A DNA stretch of 64,000 bases from NCBI GenBank assembly GCA_017979445.1, contig CM030716.1, forward strand, positions 10,353,974-10,417,973. The letters run 5' to 3'. Made by a program: the position numbers and the translations under genes. The stretch's first letter is position 1; the number at the start of each line of letters is the position of its first letter. The notes beneath the pieces are model-generated. The model saw only the letters and a program-made list of their open reading frames with translations. It was not told the origin of the DNA and did no database searches. The DNA comes from Akebia trifoliata. Lineage: Eukaryota; Streptophyta; Magnoliopsida; Ranunculales; Lardizabalaceae. Below are positions 24,153-36,867 of this stretch, piece after piece.

Positions 24153-24160
24153 CCACGTCA
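24153..24160 (+). promoter_or_regulatory. CCACGTCA site upstream of ERD2
   Basis: CCACGTCA (reverse TGACGTGG) lies 139 bases upstream of the ERD2 start codon, in a GC-rich stretch that breaks the AT-rich background. It matches the core of the unfolded-protein-response element bound by bZIP factors such as bZIP60/bZIP28. Function is inferred from the match and the gene's role. Confidence 0.45.
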
Positions 24161-24298
24161 GCTCCGCTCTCTCATTCAGTCTTCCCAAAACGAAAAAAAA
24201 CACGCTACGTAACGTTCCCCTTTCACGCTCAAAACCCCAAATTCGTCGAATTTCAAAACCTAGGGCACAAAATCGACTCGATTTGATCTCGAGCAACC

Positions 24299-27200
24299 AT
24301 GAATATCTTTCGATTTGCAGGCGACATGACTCATTTGATCAGTGTTTTGGTTCTTCTCTTAAAAATATACGCCACTAAATCATGCTCAGGTAAATCAAAT
24401 TCCTCATTTTTATTCTACAAATTAGGGTTTTTAATCGAGTTTTTTTCTAGGGTTTGATTTGAGTTTATCAAAATGGTTAGGGATTTCTCTTAAGACACAG
24501 GAGCTTTACACGCTAGTGTTTCTTGCTCGATATTTGGATCTCTTTAAGGAATTTTTCTCAATTTACAATACTGTGATGAAGATTGTGTTTATTGCGAGCT
24601 CACTCGCCATCGTATGGTGCATTCGCATGCACCGTGTTGTTAAGCGGTCGTACGACAAAGAGCTCGATACGTTTCGGCATTATTTTCTGATTGCTGGATG
24701 TTTCATACTGGCTCTGATTCTTAACGAAAAGTTTACATTCCAAGAGGTAATTTGCCCCTTTTTTGCCCTTTATGTTTGTGGATAATAAAGCTATTTTCAT
24801 TTTGGTTCCGAGTTGCTAAGTGGACTAAAACTTGACACATCTGTCTATGTTGCATTTGCAAGAATGAAATATATTCATGATTCATGAGCCATCTGAGCAA
24901 AATCTCTATTGGGATTATACACTCAGATGACGTTCAGCTGTGTAATCTTGGATTTAAACCCATGTTTCGGTGAAGCTGTTGTTTCTGCATTTTGGTTTTG
25001 AAAGGCTTTGAGAGTTTTGTAAACAACTGAGAGTATGAGCGAGGAACAAAAAAGCCAATTCGTGTCAAAACCCGAAATGAATCAAAAATCCAAATTTACA
25101 AGTGTTCTATCTCCCAACCAAAAAGGTTGCAAAGATTGAAACAAACAATCAATCAAAATCTAATGCTTCCAGATTTTTAACCAAAAAAACCGAAGGGTTG
25201 GTGAGACGGTCATAGTCATTCCTGCATAATTACTCATTATGTATGTTGTATTTTGTTCCAGATCTTTTGGGCATTTTCTATATACCTGGAGGCTGTTGCT
25301 ATTCTTCCCCAGTTAGTTTTGCTCCAAAGGAGTGGAAATGTTGACAATTTAACAGGGCAATATGTCTTCTTTCTTGGGTATTCCTTTGGACTTCCTTTGA
25401 GAATTGGTTTTTGGTGAAAGGCTTTCGTGTTGGGTGAACAATGCTTGAAAAAATTATTAGGTGTTCAGTATGCAATATTTATTATTGCAATTAACTGGAA
25501 TCTGTCACAAAGCTTGGAGTTTCATGTTGTTGGCTATAAGTTGGTTTGCTTGTGCACTTTATATGCATACAAATCCATTTCCTCATTATACTTGGGGAAA
25601 TGGCATGCCATTTTTCATAATTATTAATTCAGTTTGTGGATGGAGGTGGTATCCCATCTGACACGGTGTTTCCCATTGAATTACTAAATAGATTATGGTT
25701 TATTTACCAAAAAATATTAATAGTTGGAAAATGGCCATAAGAATGCAACATGCCATTTTTATTTTTATATTATTCTTATTTTTTATTTATTTTTCCCTTA
25801 GTGATATAGGAAGAAAGAGTCATCATCATCGTCAATCAAGGCCTTATCCCAAAGATCGGCAAAGAAATTTTCAAGAGTTGAAAACATATTGAATATTATG
25901 ATTAATTAAATAGTACCCTGCAATGTCTAGTACTTTCTTCAGTGTTTTGATTGTTTCACTACCTGGAACTTAGCTTGAATACATACATAGCATTGGGCAT
26001 TTTAACCTTAACGCCAAGAATCCCAACAAATTCAGACTTGACCCTAGCAACCATAAATATCTTATAACCTCGTAAAGAATCATCCTATCTCACTAATGAC
26101 TACCCACATATTGAACTTTGGACATCATTCCTCTAGGTAGTATCTCTGTGCACATCAGATTGCTATTGCTAGATTGCCAACCTTTCTAGTAGGCTCCACA
26201 GTGCTCTCTGACTTCTCCTTGCAAACAATTACTCTACTGACTCATGACCATGCTATTCTCACCTAGCTCAGAGTCCTCAAATAACCTGCATCCATAGTAT
26301 TAAATTTCGACATATTCCCATGAAATATACCAAAATAGTTCCATTTCTACAAGGTCTGACTAGATATATAACCGACAGATTCTTTGTGTATATATTTCAG
26401 TTGAAATCCCTATTCATTTTGCAAAATATTTCAAAGAATAGTGAATTTTGACCGAAATAATTATATTTTAAGTATAAAAATGTAAGATTTCGGTGAAAAT
26501 ATTTTAAGGAATTGTAAACTTCAACCGAAATATTCATACATGTACTCACATACTATTATTCATGTTCTAATTATTTAGATATGTCAATAACTTATTCGTA
26601 CATATTTAAAAGATAAAACTATATATGATAATGTTTTTTTTTATAGATTATAATAATATGATAATGTTGTACATATAATTTGTTCATTTAAGAAAGTGGT
26701 ACATATTAAAGTATTTGTATTTATGTGATATTATAATTCTCACTTTTAGGAAGCATATTAAGTGTTAAGGTCTCTTAGATTCTCATGCCAACATGTAACT
26801 AAACACTATCAGTCTTCATTTCCATAATTCATATAACTGTTTATTATAGTTTGTCGATTTATGAGTATGTATTCATGTATGTTTTATCATTTCCTGTACT
26901 TCCGATAAAACTTATTCAACATTTCTATCATTTCGTAAGATTTCTATCATTTCCTTAAAATTCTGTTGATTTCTACATTGGTCGAAATATTTCTACGAAA
27001 TATTTCCATTTCCAAGATGATTGAAATAAACATCGAAATCAAAATTCATTACCTTGCCTGCATCCCAACAAAAAAAAAAAAAAAAAAAGTTGGGTTTAAC
27101 TCCACGGCTCCTCCTAATCTACTCCTACTTCGCTTTATAGCATCGCCTTTGCATGATCTGCTTCTAGTGTGAGTCTAACTTGCATGCTTTGCTGCAGTTG

Positions 27201-30200
27201 CCTGCAACACACAACCTGTCATTGTGCCAACAATATTTGTATTGTTGTTGGGTATGGTAATGGATCCAAGTGTTGGTTGTTCTTGGCTTCCAAATCTATA
27301 GTCATAGGATCAACTAAATTGAAAATATGTATATTTCTTTTTCTCCTTTCAGTTTATCTACTATTGTAGTATTTCATTGTTTTCTTTCAGTTTTGGAAAA
27401 CAATTTCTACATAGCATTCAGCCCACATTATATATAGTTATTGATTGTTGCTTACCTGAATCACGGGAAAATGATATCCCTACCTAATAGATTCATGAAG
27501 GGAAATGAGGAGAGTGAAAATTACTCATTTGTTCATTGTTGGGCTGCTCAGATGATGTAGGACATTTAACTGATGTAGAACAGATTCCTCTTGATTTTCT
27601 AGAGATTTTTTTTTTTGATAAATATAAATTTTATTGAAAAAGTGAAAGATTGGCCGAGTTAGCCAACAACAAAGGAAAAAAAGAAAACAAGAGAAGAAAT
27701 AAGCAAGGGAGACAAAATCAACCCCCCCGCCCAACAACCTAGTCGTTACAAAGCAACTCCCACTTAAAGACAAAGTCTTCAAAGAAAACCCCTTGGAACT
27801 CTATATAAAGCTTGCACCAAAAGAAAAGAAACCTCTTAATCTCCAAAATAACCGCATAGATTGTCTTTTCTTCGTCCTAGAAAACCCTTCTATTCCTCTC
27901 TTTCCAAATCCCCCAACAAATGACAATAGGAAGGATAGTCAAGAGATACCTTTTTCTGTTGGAGAAAACATTACAAGTCCAATTACAAAAAAAGTTAAAA
28001 GTACCAAAAGGAAAGACCCAGTCCACATGGAAAAGGGATAAGAAATGAACCCAAACCAAAAAAGAGAAAAGACAATGCAACAAAATATGGTTTCCGGATT
28101 CTCTATCGTTTTTGCAAAGATAACAAAAATTGGAGGTCAAAAAACCACGCTGGATCAGGTTATCGTGAATAAGAATCCTATCCTTAGAAGCTAGCCACAA
28201 AAGAAAAAAAAAACTTTAGAAGGTATGAATGGAGACCAAAAAGTAGAAACCAAGAAAGACAAGGAAAACAGAGGCAAAAGAAAGTTATGGAGAGAGTGCA
28301 CAGAGAATAAATTATCCTTACTCTTGGTCCATTCTAGAGAAATTGAACCATAAAAAATGAGAAAAGAATTTTCATAGCCGAAACAACCCATCCAAATCTA
28401 GCCAAGTTGACTTAGTTAGACCGAGTCAACTTGGTTTGACCAGCCTAGTTCAGGTTGACCCAATTGGGTCCATACTCCATACTCAACCCAATTTTGATTT
28501 TAGTTATATGTCTTTTGTTTAGTTTAGTTTTTAGTCATTTAGATGTTTAGTTAGTTTCCATTTTAACTTTAGGATGTTTCTATTTTGTCTAGTTTCTAAT
28601 TGGTTTCGTGTTTAATTTGTTTTTAGGTTTCTATTCTTTTTTTTTTTTTCTAAATTTGTTTTTATTCTTTAGGCTATAATTAGAAGTGTTTTTAAGCATC
28701 CAAATTGAGTTATAATAGGCATGGTTAAAAATTTTGTTTTGTTTTGACTGAAGCGTTTTGGGATTTCAACATTCCAAGATGAAACCATTGTGAAATTGAA
28801 ATATTAGTTAGTTTCGGTGACTTTCCTTGAGATAGAGGTATGTGTGGGCTGTGGCTGGATCATCAGGTTTGTGCCTTTTTTCTGGGTTTTTTTTTTTTTG
28901 CTTCTCAAACAAGTAAAGTTCCGATTTTAACTTGATGAAAATCCCTTGACTGTAGTCTTTTCTGGAGGACTTGGTCATTTAGACAAAGATCCTCATATTT
29001 TTGCTAAGTATTTGAGATACCCCTGTATTTTTAAACTAACAACACTCTTCTTGACCATGGTCCTCTATAAAAGATTTATATTTAAACATTAATTAATGTA
29101 ATGTTTTGGTCCTGTTTCGGTTTTTGAAAAAGCAGAAACTTCAAATCGAAACGAGATTTTAAACCTTAATAATAGGTTTAGGAAGTTGGTATTAGATTAT
29201 AAATAGATTAGGAATGTTACTTATTAATATTTTAGAAGGTTTCTAAGTTGTAATGATGAAGTTATCCATATAAGGAGCTTCACAAACGAAGTTCAACCAA
29301 CTCAAACATATCAATTAATTTTTCTTTTTTCTCTTTGTTACCTTTTAGATATATGTTTTATGTTCTTCCAAGCTATTGCTTGTTTATCAATTGAATCTAT
29401 TGATTCAAACTGGTTTTGTGTATTCCATTGAACATAATCTCTCAATTCCTTTCGAATCTATTGATTCACACGCTTCTGCCACGTCATCAGGTGGTATGGA
29501 TTTCCTTTTCATTCCTTTGATTGTTCTTGGGTTAGTCCCAATAATACAATCGAGGTGTTTGATTCTTGTCAAGTAAGATCTCTGGTGTGAAGGGAGAGAT
29601 TTTCTAGAAGATAGTGCCTAATTTAGTTTGTTGGGATTTTGAAGGAAACAAAATTATGGAACTTTTGATTTGAGATTCAGTGGTAGTAATGGAAATTTGC
29701 AGAGAAATTTGTCAGTTTTAATTGGTCGGTTGCTTGTCGAGGAGTATCATGTCTCTTAAGGTGAATGAATATTTGGAGTCTAATCCATGATGAGCCTTTA
29801 AACAAGTTTGGCCTAATTTTGCTACTTCTTTTGTAGGTTGGCTGCTTTGGCCACTGTTTATTGCCTTTTCAATAAATATTTTATCTATCAAAAAATATAA
29901 AATAAAATAAAAGGTCATATGCATATGCTAGCATGCTTAGAGCACATTATTGCATTTCTTGTACTGCTAGCTTCCTTTCTGTGTTTTAGATTAAGATTGT
30001 ATCCTTTATTTGTGTAAACATGATATAGCAATTGAACCACTGGAATTCATTTTCAGTAATTACTGAATTTTCTATAGTTATATATAGAAAATATTTTGTC
30101 AAAATGGGCGAAATGCCACAGAATTGAATTGGTCAAATTATTCATTTTCAAAATTTATAAAATGTTTGTCCCTGAGCATTTTATAAGGAAACTGTTGAAA

Positions 30201-31254
30201 GGAAATTTTTTTGGCCAGTTTAACTTCAACCAAAATTTTCAAAATTCAAACTTGTGCTTTACCAAAGGTAATCTTGTACCCAATGTCTCTCTTCTTCCTT
30301 AAAGCATTACGCCTCGATTATATTCATTTGATAGCATGAACTGCTTATCTTAAGTTGTGTGCCCAGTCAAATTTGGACTTGAAATGAATAGTTCAAAATA
30401 AAGTTTATCATAGGGACTGTTTTTATTCAGCTTTGATTTACAAGAACATAGATAGACTTCCTTTACAACTTTATTACATGTATATATATTTAAAAAAGAG
30501 GTACTCATCAGTCACTAAAAGGTTTTCCTTGTTATATCACATCATCACAAACTTTTCTGTTGTAGTAATCCTGCAAATGATGACAACCAGGAAAAAAATA
30601 TCTTTCAATGATCAAAGAGGAGTAGATGTCACAGTTCTGCAAGGATGAAGCCAATCTACACTCAACCTATCGACTAACCCATCACTTATCTGTAAAAAAA
30701 TATATATAAAAATAAAAAATAGAATCTCATTGCTTAGACACCATGTTCCTTGTCCACTCCACCCTGAACAACTTTTTCCTGTTTTTATTTTATTTTATTT
30801 TTTAATATTTTAGTTTTGAAGGAGGGGTGGGGTTATTTATCTGAACAAAATTCTTTTTATCGAAGTTCCTAACCCATCTTGTTGGTCATGCAGGGCTTAT
30901 CGTGCATTGTATATCCTTAACTGGATCTACCGCTACTTTACTGAGAAACAGTTCACTAGATGGATATGTACGCTTCAGATAACTAAAGATAATGTCTATT
31001 TGAAGGAACTATCAATAATGCATTCCAATATGTTTTAATTATTTTTCTTTTTTTTTCCTGGATTACAGCTTGCGTCTCTGGTCTTGTCCAAACAGCCCTT
31101 TATGCTGATTTCTTTTACTATTACTTTATGAGGTAAAGTCCTGCTTTCTAACTACATTCCTTCTGTGCTTTAATCGACTCAAAACAGTGGAAATTCCTTT
31201 TATCTGATTTTTTGCAGTTGGAAGAATAATGCGAAGCTTCAATTGCCGGCTTGA
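24299..31254 (+). CDS. ERD2: ER lumen protein-retaining receptor (KDEL receptor, ERD2)
   Basis: Six exons encode 215 residues, the usual ERD2 length: 24299-24389, 24481-24746, 25262-25377, 30894-30967, 31069-31132 and 31218-31254. All introns are GT-AG and phases agree. The protein starts [13 protein letters not shown] and ends KLQLPA, both hallmarks of the family. It is a seven-helix Golgi/ER membrane receptor that binds K/HDEL tails in the acidic Golgi and returns escaped chaperones to the ER in COPI vesicles. Conserved ligand-site residues are present, including Arg5 and the Arg47-Tyr48-Leu-Asp50 motif, as is the YADFFYYYF segment of the last helix and a lysine-containing C-terminus used in retrieval. 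Intron 3 (25378-30893) is 5.5 kb and full of transposons. All exons look intact, so I expect a working gene. Confidence 0.97.
26294..27056. mobile_element. hAT-like MITE in ERD2 intron 3, 763 bp
   Basis: The direct flank CCTGCATCC occurs at 26285-26293 and 27057-27065, an 8-9 bp target duplication. The imperfect inverted ends include ATAGTATTAAATTTCGACAT on the left and AGGTAATGAATTTTGATTTC read from the right. GAAATATTTC-type motifs recur at both ends. No coding frame. The region just after it has an A19-type run (27069-27087). Confidence 0.75.
27602..28398 (-). mobile_element. 5'-truncated LINE 3' end in ERD2 intron 3
   Basis: On the minus strand the region translates as the C-terminal part of a plant L1-type reverse-transcriptase protein. 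It runs [15 protein letters not shown], then a zinc-binding block with [19 protein letters not shown] and HILLHC, and then [14 protein letters not shown]. The frame shifts at about 28200. It ends with CAATAAAATTTATATTTATC plus an A-run (T run 27607-27616 on plus). It is inserted opposite to ERD2, truncated near 28398, and cannot move by itself. Confidence 0.85.
28720..29168. mobile_element. hAT-like MITE in ERD2 intron 3, 449 bp
   Basis: An exact 8-bp target duplication ATAATAGG lies at 28712-28719 and 29169-29176. The inverted ends are CATGGTTAAAAATTTTGTT on the left and TAAGGTTTAAAATCTCGTT from the right. It interrupts an older repetitive block (28400-29600) with TTTAGTTTTTAGTC-like LTR texture. 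Confidence 0.85.
29177..30890. other. Remainder of ERD2 intron 3
   Basis: It contains LTR-like AT-rich sequence to about 29600, then a possible LINE tail ending TTCAATAAATATTTTATCTATC plus A-run at about 29868-29894. The rest is unassigned AT-rich sequence up to the acceptor CATGCAG at 30887-30893. No exon of another gene was found. Confidence 0.4.
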
Positions 31255-32344
31255 GCAGAATGGTGAGCTGTTGGTACACGTTTTAATAATTTGTAACCTG
31301 TGGGGGGCCAATTCACAGTTTTGCAAGGTGGATGGTGGGATCTCTTTTGTGGGGGTAAGACTACCATAGCGAGGAATCATCGATACAGGTGGTTATTTTT
31401 TATGTTGACATGCTTGTATCTGTAACACTGGAAATATTAGTGCGTTGGGTGGAGATGTGCACTTCACCCATGTTAGTGTAGATAGGAACTCCCATGTTCA
31501 TATGGGATGAAAATTGAAGTGTTATTATTGTTCCTTGCCATGAAATCTACGACATTGTTAAAGATGTTATATGGGAATGAGCACCAAAATGAAGATTTGT
31601 TCAACCTTCGATTAGGTGCAGATTAAGGTAATCAGATCATTGATTTTCATCCTTAGAAGAATTGTTTTAAAGCTACCCTTGTTTCTTACTACCATTTTTA
31701 TTTTATTTTTGCTTAGTTTCGAAACCGCGGAGACCCAAAATCCCAAATTTATGAAAATTGTGTTTTTGCAAACAGTAAAAGTTATTTAGAAATTGATAAT
31801 ATGAATTATCCATTTTAATATAGGTCAAATTTTGGTTGGTATGAAGGGATTTTTTATCATGATGAATAGCATTGTGAGACGACGCCCACATAAAATTAGA
31901 TGTATGATTAACCTAACTCGACAGACGTGCTAAATCTAGAATTTTACTCCTTGATGGGCCTTAACGAAAAAAATTGTGATCGAGGATTTCTAGCCATTGA
32001 CTTGGATGAATTTCACTTTCCTATGTAGTCCCATGGAAAAATTAAATATACTCTCAAAATTAAATTCTCACAATGTTTTGATGAATATTTAAGGCATCAG
32101 TTTCCAAATGATGAGATGCCCCTTCATTTGGTCTTTCTCTTAATGTAAAATTATTTAAACCTGTAACTAAAAACCTCGATTTTTTTTATTTTTTTATTTT
32201 TCGAAAATCAGTCATCTATAACCTCTTAAGCTAAAATTCTTTCACCCTACTCTTCAACTTGAAGATTCTTTCTACTTCAAATCTAAAACCTTATATGGAA
32301 TTTGGAATCAAAATCGGTTCTGGATCATAAAATTTGGTGTCAAC
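31255..32344. other. ERD2 3' UTR and spacer, no gene seen
   Basis: The sequence after the stop includes a plausible 3' UTR of 300-500 bases. Beyond it I see only AT-rich spacer with short meaningless frames. Confidence 0.4.
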
Positions 32345-32443
32345 TTGAGTATAACGCCACCCCAATTCATGTATAAATCACCAAAGAATTAACAAACATC
32401 TTGGGGTGGTGTCAGAAAAAGTTGGTGTGGCAATAGAAGCTCT
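32345..32443. mobile_element. hAT MITE family G, left-truncated copy
   Basis: It contains CGCCACCCCAATTCATGTATAA and the right end AAAAAGTTGGTGTGGCAATAGAAGCTCTC, matching the element at 20235. The left terminus is missing and no target duplication was found. Confidence 0.7.
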
Positions 32444-32449
32444 CAAGTC

Positions 32450-33110
32450 TTAACTAGGGTACCACCACGCTGAGCTTTCAAGACTTAGTTATAGGTGTCT
32501 GACAATCGACATTGCCCTACATTCTTGTGGATTTTCAAGTCAAGATCTCATGGCTTTGACCCGTTGACTTAAGTTGATTGGGTCAGATTGATTTCATGAG
32601 AAATCTGGATTTCATCTTGATCCACTGACATGTTGACATCAAATCATTGTTATGTTGTTTGGGCAAACCTAGGATTCCATATGAGATTCAGATTTATCTC
32701 AGCTTCAAGATGGTCCACCTACTTGTACTCGTCTATCAAGCGAAAATTGATTTTAAGAATAATTAAGCCCAACTTGACAGTCATAACTTCGTGATCAATA
32801 CGATTCGCCTTCGAGTACTTGCATTGAAGGAAATAGGAATTTGTTGTAATTCAATGCGTAGAAAAAAAAATTATCATGATAATGCTACAATACCTTAGTC
32901 AAAGTCAAATTTAGTTGACCTCCTTTTAAGTCAAGGGATCGTTGTAGAGACCAACTTTCAAGTCGGGTGGAATCGGTGCCTAACGCCTTCTGGATTCTTT
33001 AATCAGATCTCTTGTCCATTATCTTTATCATAGACCGACTCAAATTCCATTTGAAATCAATCTTCGGCTCTTAAACCTAAAATTAGGTGTCGACTCTCAA
33101 AATATACTCC
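32450..33110 (+). mobile_element. Tat/Ogre-like LTR remnant
   Basis: Phrases GTCAAGGGATCGTTGTAGAG, GGTGCCTAACGCCTTCTGG (about 32970) and TTAGGTGTCGACTCTC (about 33085) follow the order of Tat/Ogre LTR ends and the adjoining GGCGACTC leader. No internal proteins follow; the resistance-gene relic starts soon after. Confidence 0.4.
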
Positions 33111-33529
33111 AAAGCGGATCCTTTCAGATCGAGACGCTTTCATGTTCTTGGATCACTTTCTCTCCAATTACGTGCATAATAAGTGTTTATTTTTCCCTCT
33201 CTATGGAAAAAGTCAAAATTGTATTATTCTTTTTCCCACATCAAGGAAAGCACTTCATCTAGTCCAATTTTCCCTTTTCTTTGTTCTTTCATATCTATGA
33301 TATAGGTAGTAGTTACATGTTAATTTTTTCTATTAGCATTCTTCTTCAATCAAGGTCAAGTGTGCTTGTGACAGAAACAAGTAATGGATGGCGGTCGTCA
33401 AGATGTTGTCGTTGTCCAAAAAGCAAATAATTTGGATGTCTTCATAGGATAATCACCAAGCTCTCAACACTTGTTGTAAGTAATTTACGTCCATTCGAGA
33501 AATTTTCCAAAAGCTTTATGGAGTGCATG

Positions 33530-35435
33530 GAGAATGTTCGAGTTCGTGATCTTATGAATGCAGGTATCTCATCTTTGCTTTCCTCCCTCTATTGCTTTGG
33601 CAACAACCTTAAGTCATTAAATTTACGAAATTGTTACAAATTAAGAAATCTTCAAGTTTCTCATTTGCAAACTATATCAAAACTCTAGGTGCTAGATCTT
33701 TCAAAAACACCTTTGGAAGAAATTCCAGAGGAATCCTTTAAGGGCTTGCATAGCCTTCGACTCCTCTATCTTTCTAGATATTCTAGAATATCTTCATTGC
33801 GATCATCAATATCATGCTTGAACAACCTTGAGCAACTCTTGCTTGGAGGTTGTACTAATCTGAGGTATCTACCCTCTTATGTGCCACCATTGGAGAAACT
33901 CTTATTGCTTGATCTTTCCAAGTGCACTCTGCTGACCGAAATCCCAAATAATTTTTTCCAACGTATGCACAAACTTCATGCTCTAAACCTCTCATATACC
34001 TATAATTTAACATCCCTACCAATGCCCATTTCCAATCTTGTCAACCTAAAGAAACTAATCCTCGAGGCTTGCTCAAGCTTAAAGACTGTAGTTCCTTATT
34101 TGCTAAAAATATCATCGTCACTCGAAGTGCTTGACCTATCGAATTGTACATCCCTTTTAGATATAAAAGATGTTTCATCTTCATTTGGGAGTATCGTGCC
34201 AAATATTCGAGATATTGGGATTCAAAGAATTCAATTGGATGGGCATTTCTCACACAGAGGTTCTTCAAGCTTAGAAACCATAAACTTTGACCTAGAAAAC
34301 ATGTATCTTGAGGTACTTGATCTTTCCGATAACAAAATCAAGTGATTCCCATTAGAGGGTTAGTCAAATTTACATCCCTTGAGGTGGTTGGACTTACTAG
34401 GCGTTAAGCATATTCGAACGGTTGATTGGGAAGAAATAAAATGGCTAGCGCAAGAGTTGAATTGGGATCAATGTGGTGATGGAAGTGCATTCTCCTTACA
34501 TTTTCCACCAACCAAACAGTTTGGAGATGGAGAAAAAAATGGACTTTTTATATCCGTTGCTAATGCCAGTATTTTTCAATCTCTTAAACCTTCATCTGAA
34601 CTTTGGAAAAGATGTCGGTTTAGTGTTTATGTTTGTCCATGCATGGAACAAGGCAAGGGCAAAGAGATATATTCCCAAAGAGCAAGATCTTGCTACAAAG
34701 ATATCTACTCGAGATTAACCGAATCTTTTGGTCTTTATTATGAGAAGTGTTTGGAGATTGAGAGAGTCAAGAGATATCCAAAAGGCACATCTAGGCTTCT
34801 TAGGCACAGACAATTTTTATCTCTACATGACGAAAATATGGTGGAGTTGAAAGAATATCTATTCGAAAAATGCTATGCAATGGAGGTCATCTTTGATGTG
34901 CAAGCAGATGAAATGGACGCCTCATTTCGACCATTGTTGAGATTTAGGATCTCTAGGCTCATGAAATTAATGAGCGTTTGTGTAAGTGGGGGAACGCTTG
35001 CAAGAGGAAGCTTTGGAGTTCTTAAACATTTGGAATTGGAGTATTGTCCAAAATTTGTGAACTTTTTCTCATCTGATGTGTTTTTGGCAAAATTGCAAGT
35101 GCTCGAAATTAAATTTTGTGGTAGACTGCAAGAGGTCTTCTCACACAAGACACATGCAAGAAGATCACTCGAACAATTGCACACTTTGTGCCTTTCAGGA
35201 GCTTCCGAACTTGAAAAGCATCATTCGTGGCAAATACTTGCCAACGTTAAACAAGGCCAAAGTAAAAGGATGTCCAAAGCTACATAGACTTCCTATATGT
35301 AGCAGCAGCAACAACAACAACAATCTTGAGGTCACAGGCGAGTCCGGTGGGAGCAACTTGAATGGGATGACAGTAATGTCAAGCACAAAATCTGTTTCAA
35401 AAGGTTGCAACCAACAAGATTTTTTTTTTTTTAAT
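33530..35435 (+). pseudogene. NBS-LRR disease-resistance gene relic (LRR part only)
   Basis: This encodes the leucine-rich repeat half of a CNL-like resistance protein: about eight LRRs such as LEVLDLSNCTSL and LEQLLLGGCTNLRYLP, then a C-terminal block with LKHLELEYCPKFVNFF and, after a frame change, LPNLKSIIRGKYLPTL and GCPKLHRLP. The repeats would normally recognise effectors or guarded proteins. Breaks are an in-frame TAG at 33686-33688, TGA at 34343-34345, TAG at 34361-34363 and a frameshift near 35200. No NB-ARC (P-loop, GLPL, MHD) or N-terminal coiled coil is found upstream. It is therefore a truncated, decayed gene. A fused or edited functional product seems unlikely. Confidence 0.85.
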
Positions 35436-35627
35436 TTGCTTTTACTTCACCTCAGTTTTGTAATCTTATGTTCTTCAAAGATTTTCACTTAGATAAAGGT
35501 GGCTGATAAATTTGTAAAAGTTTTCAAAAAAGACAAAACAAAGTCAAAATTAAAACATTTTTCAAGGTTGGACATGTAAGTAACACATCCACACGTGGAT
35601 GATCCGCACCATTGGCACAACCATCCG

Positions 35628-35935
35628 CTTGTGTATATATATATATAGGGTAGCATTCTACAACCCATGTTGGGAGACAAAATTTGTCCTATATGACCTA
35701 AAAATTTCGAATTGGGCTATGATGAGAAGATCATCCTCACAAACAATCAGCCCAATCATTAACTTTTAACCCCATCAAAAGTGGTTTACAACTTAATGAT
35801 AAAAAATCGACAGTCCATAATTCTAAACCACTTTTGATGGGGTTGGAAGTTTTTGATTGGGCCGATTTTTTGTGAGGAAGATCTCTTCATCATATAGATC
35901 ATCATCACAAAAAACCAGCCCATTAAACATATTTC
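35628..35935. mobile_element. Foldback element, family F, right-truncated copy
   Basis: It begins in a (TA)n tract with TATAGGGTAGCATTCTACAAC and carries the hairpin modules of the SEC61A cluster: GATCATCCTCACAAACAATC, AACCCCATCAAAAGTGGTTTAC and the inverse CCACTTTTGATGGGGTT. The right terminal repeat is not visible. Confidence 0.75.
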
Positions 35936-36836
35936 ACAGTGTAAGATTGGATTTTGAAGTTCCTACAGTTGAGAACACTTCCCACTAATAACTATTCCGA
36001 TAATCCAGAAATCACCCAAACTTCCTAAAACCACTTCTTACCATTTTTTTCCAAAATATACCCCCGCTTCAGATTTTAGATTTAATCTTCATAAAATCAG
36101 GGGTATTTTGGATCAAAATGAAATAGGAAAACTTCATCACCTATAAAAGTTGAAGTGTTCGACAAGTTGAAAATGAGGTAATTAGGTTATTTTTTACTAG
36201 TAGAAAAGAAGAAAAAGTCAAAGAGGTATTTCATCAAGTTGAAAACATTGGATATCTCAAATATTTACCAACGTGTCATAGGGTGTCTAATAGAGTTGTA
36301 TGCTCAATTCTCCTAAAAGTAAGTTTCTATAACAGAAATTAGTTTGGTTTGCTAAGATTTCTTTTCAATATCACAAAAATGGTTCATTCAATTATAATTT
36401 TAAAATCTAATTTTTAATTTAACCTCAGTTTGTAGATGAATGTGTACTATGTAGTCCGTACTTCTATATTCTCCAAACAACTACATTTATGACTTCTATA
36501 AAGATTAGTATCAGATTTTCCAGCTTAACTAAGGCTTATGTTTACCTTATTTAATATAATTGTATACTATATTCGATTGAAGAAGCAAGTAAATAGTATT
36601 CAATAGATACTAAATTAAAGTGGAATTCAAAACACTTAAAATGATGTATACAAATTCAGAAAGAGGAATGAGATTGATACTAGAGTTTGACTCTATGTTC
36701 TTAAGACAATATTCGCCCCACACTAGTGCTCACGGTCTTTGGTGATTGTCTCTTAGGAGAAAACGATCTTCTTCTTGTGATAGCAGCACTTCAAACTATA
36801 AGAACAATGAAAAAACTACGACTTGCACATACACTC

Positions 36837-36867
<31 letters not shown>

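Noticed and set aside
24118..24378. 86-codon plus-strand frame overlapping the ERD2 start
   Set aside because: It covers the ERD2 promoter and leader in another frame and has no known motif; the mRNA probably starts downstream of its ATG.
24600..24800. Minus-strand frame inside ERD2 exon 2
   Set aside because: Shadow of the conserved plus-strand exon.
29376..29576. 66-codon frame in ERD2 intron 3
   Set aside because: Lies in LTR-like intronic repeat and has no recognisable domain.
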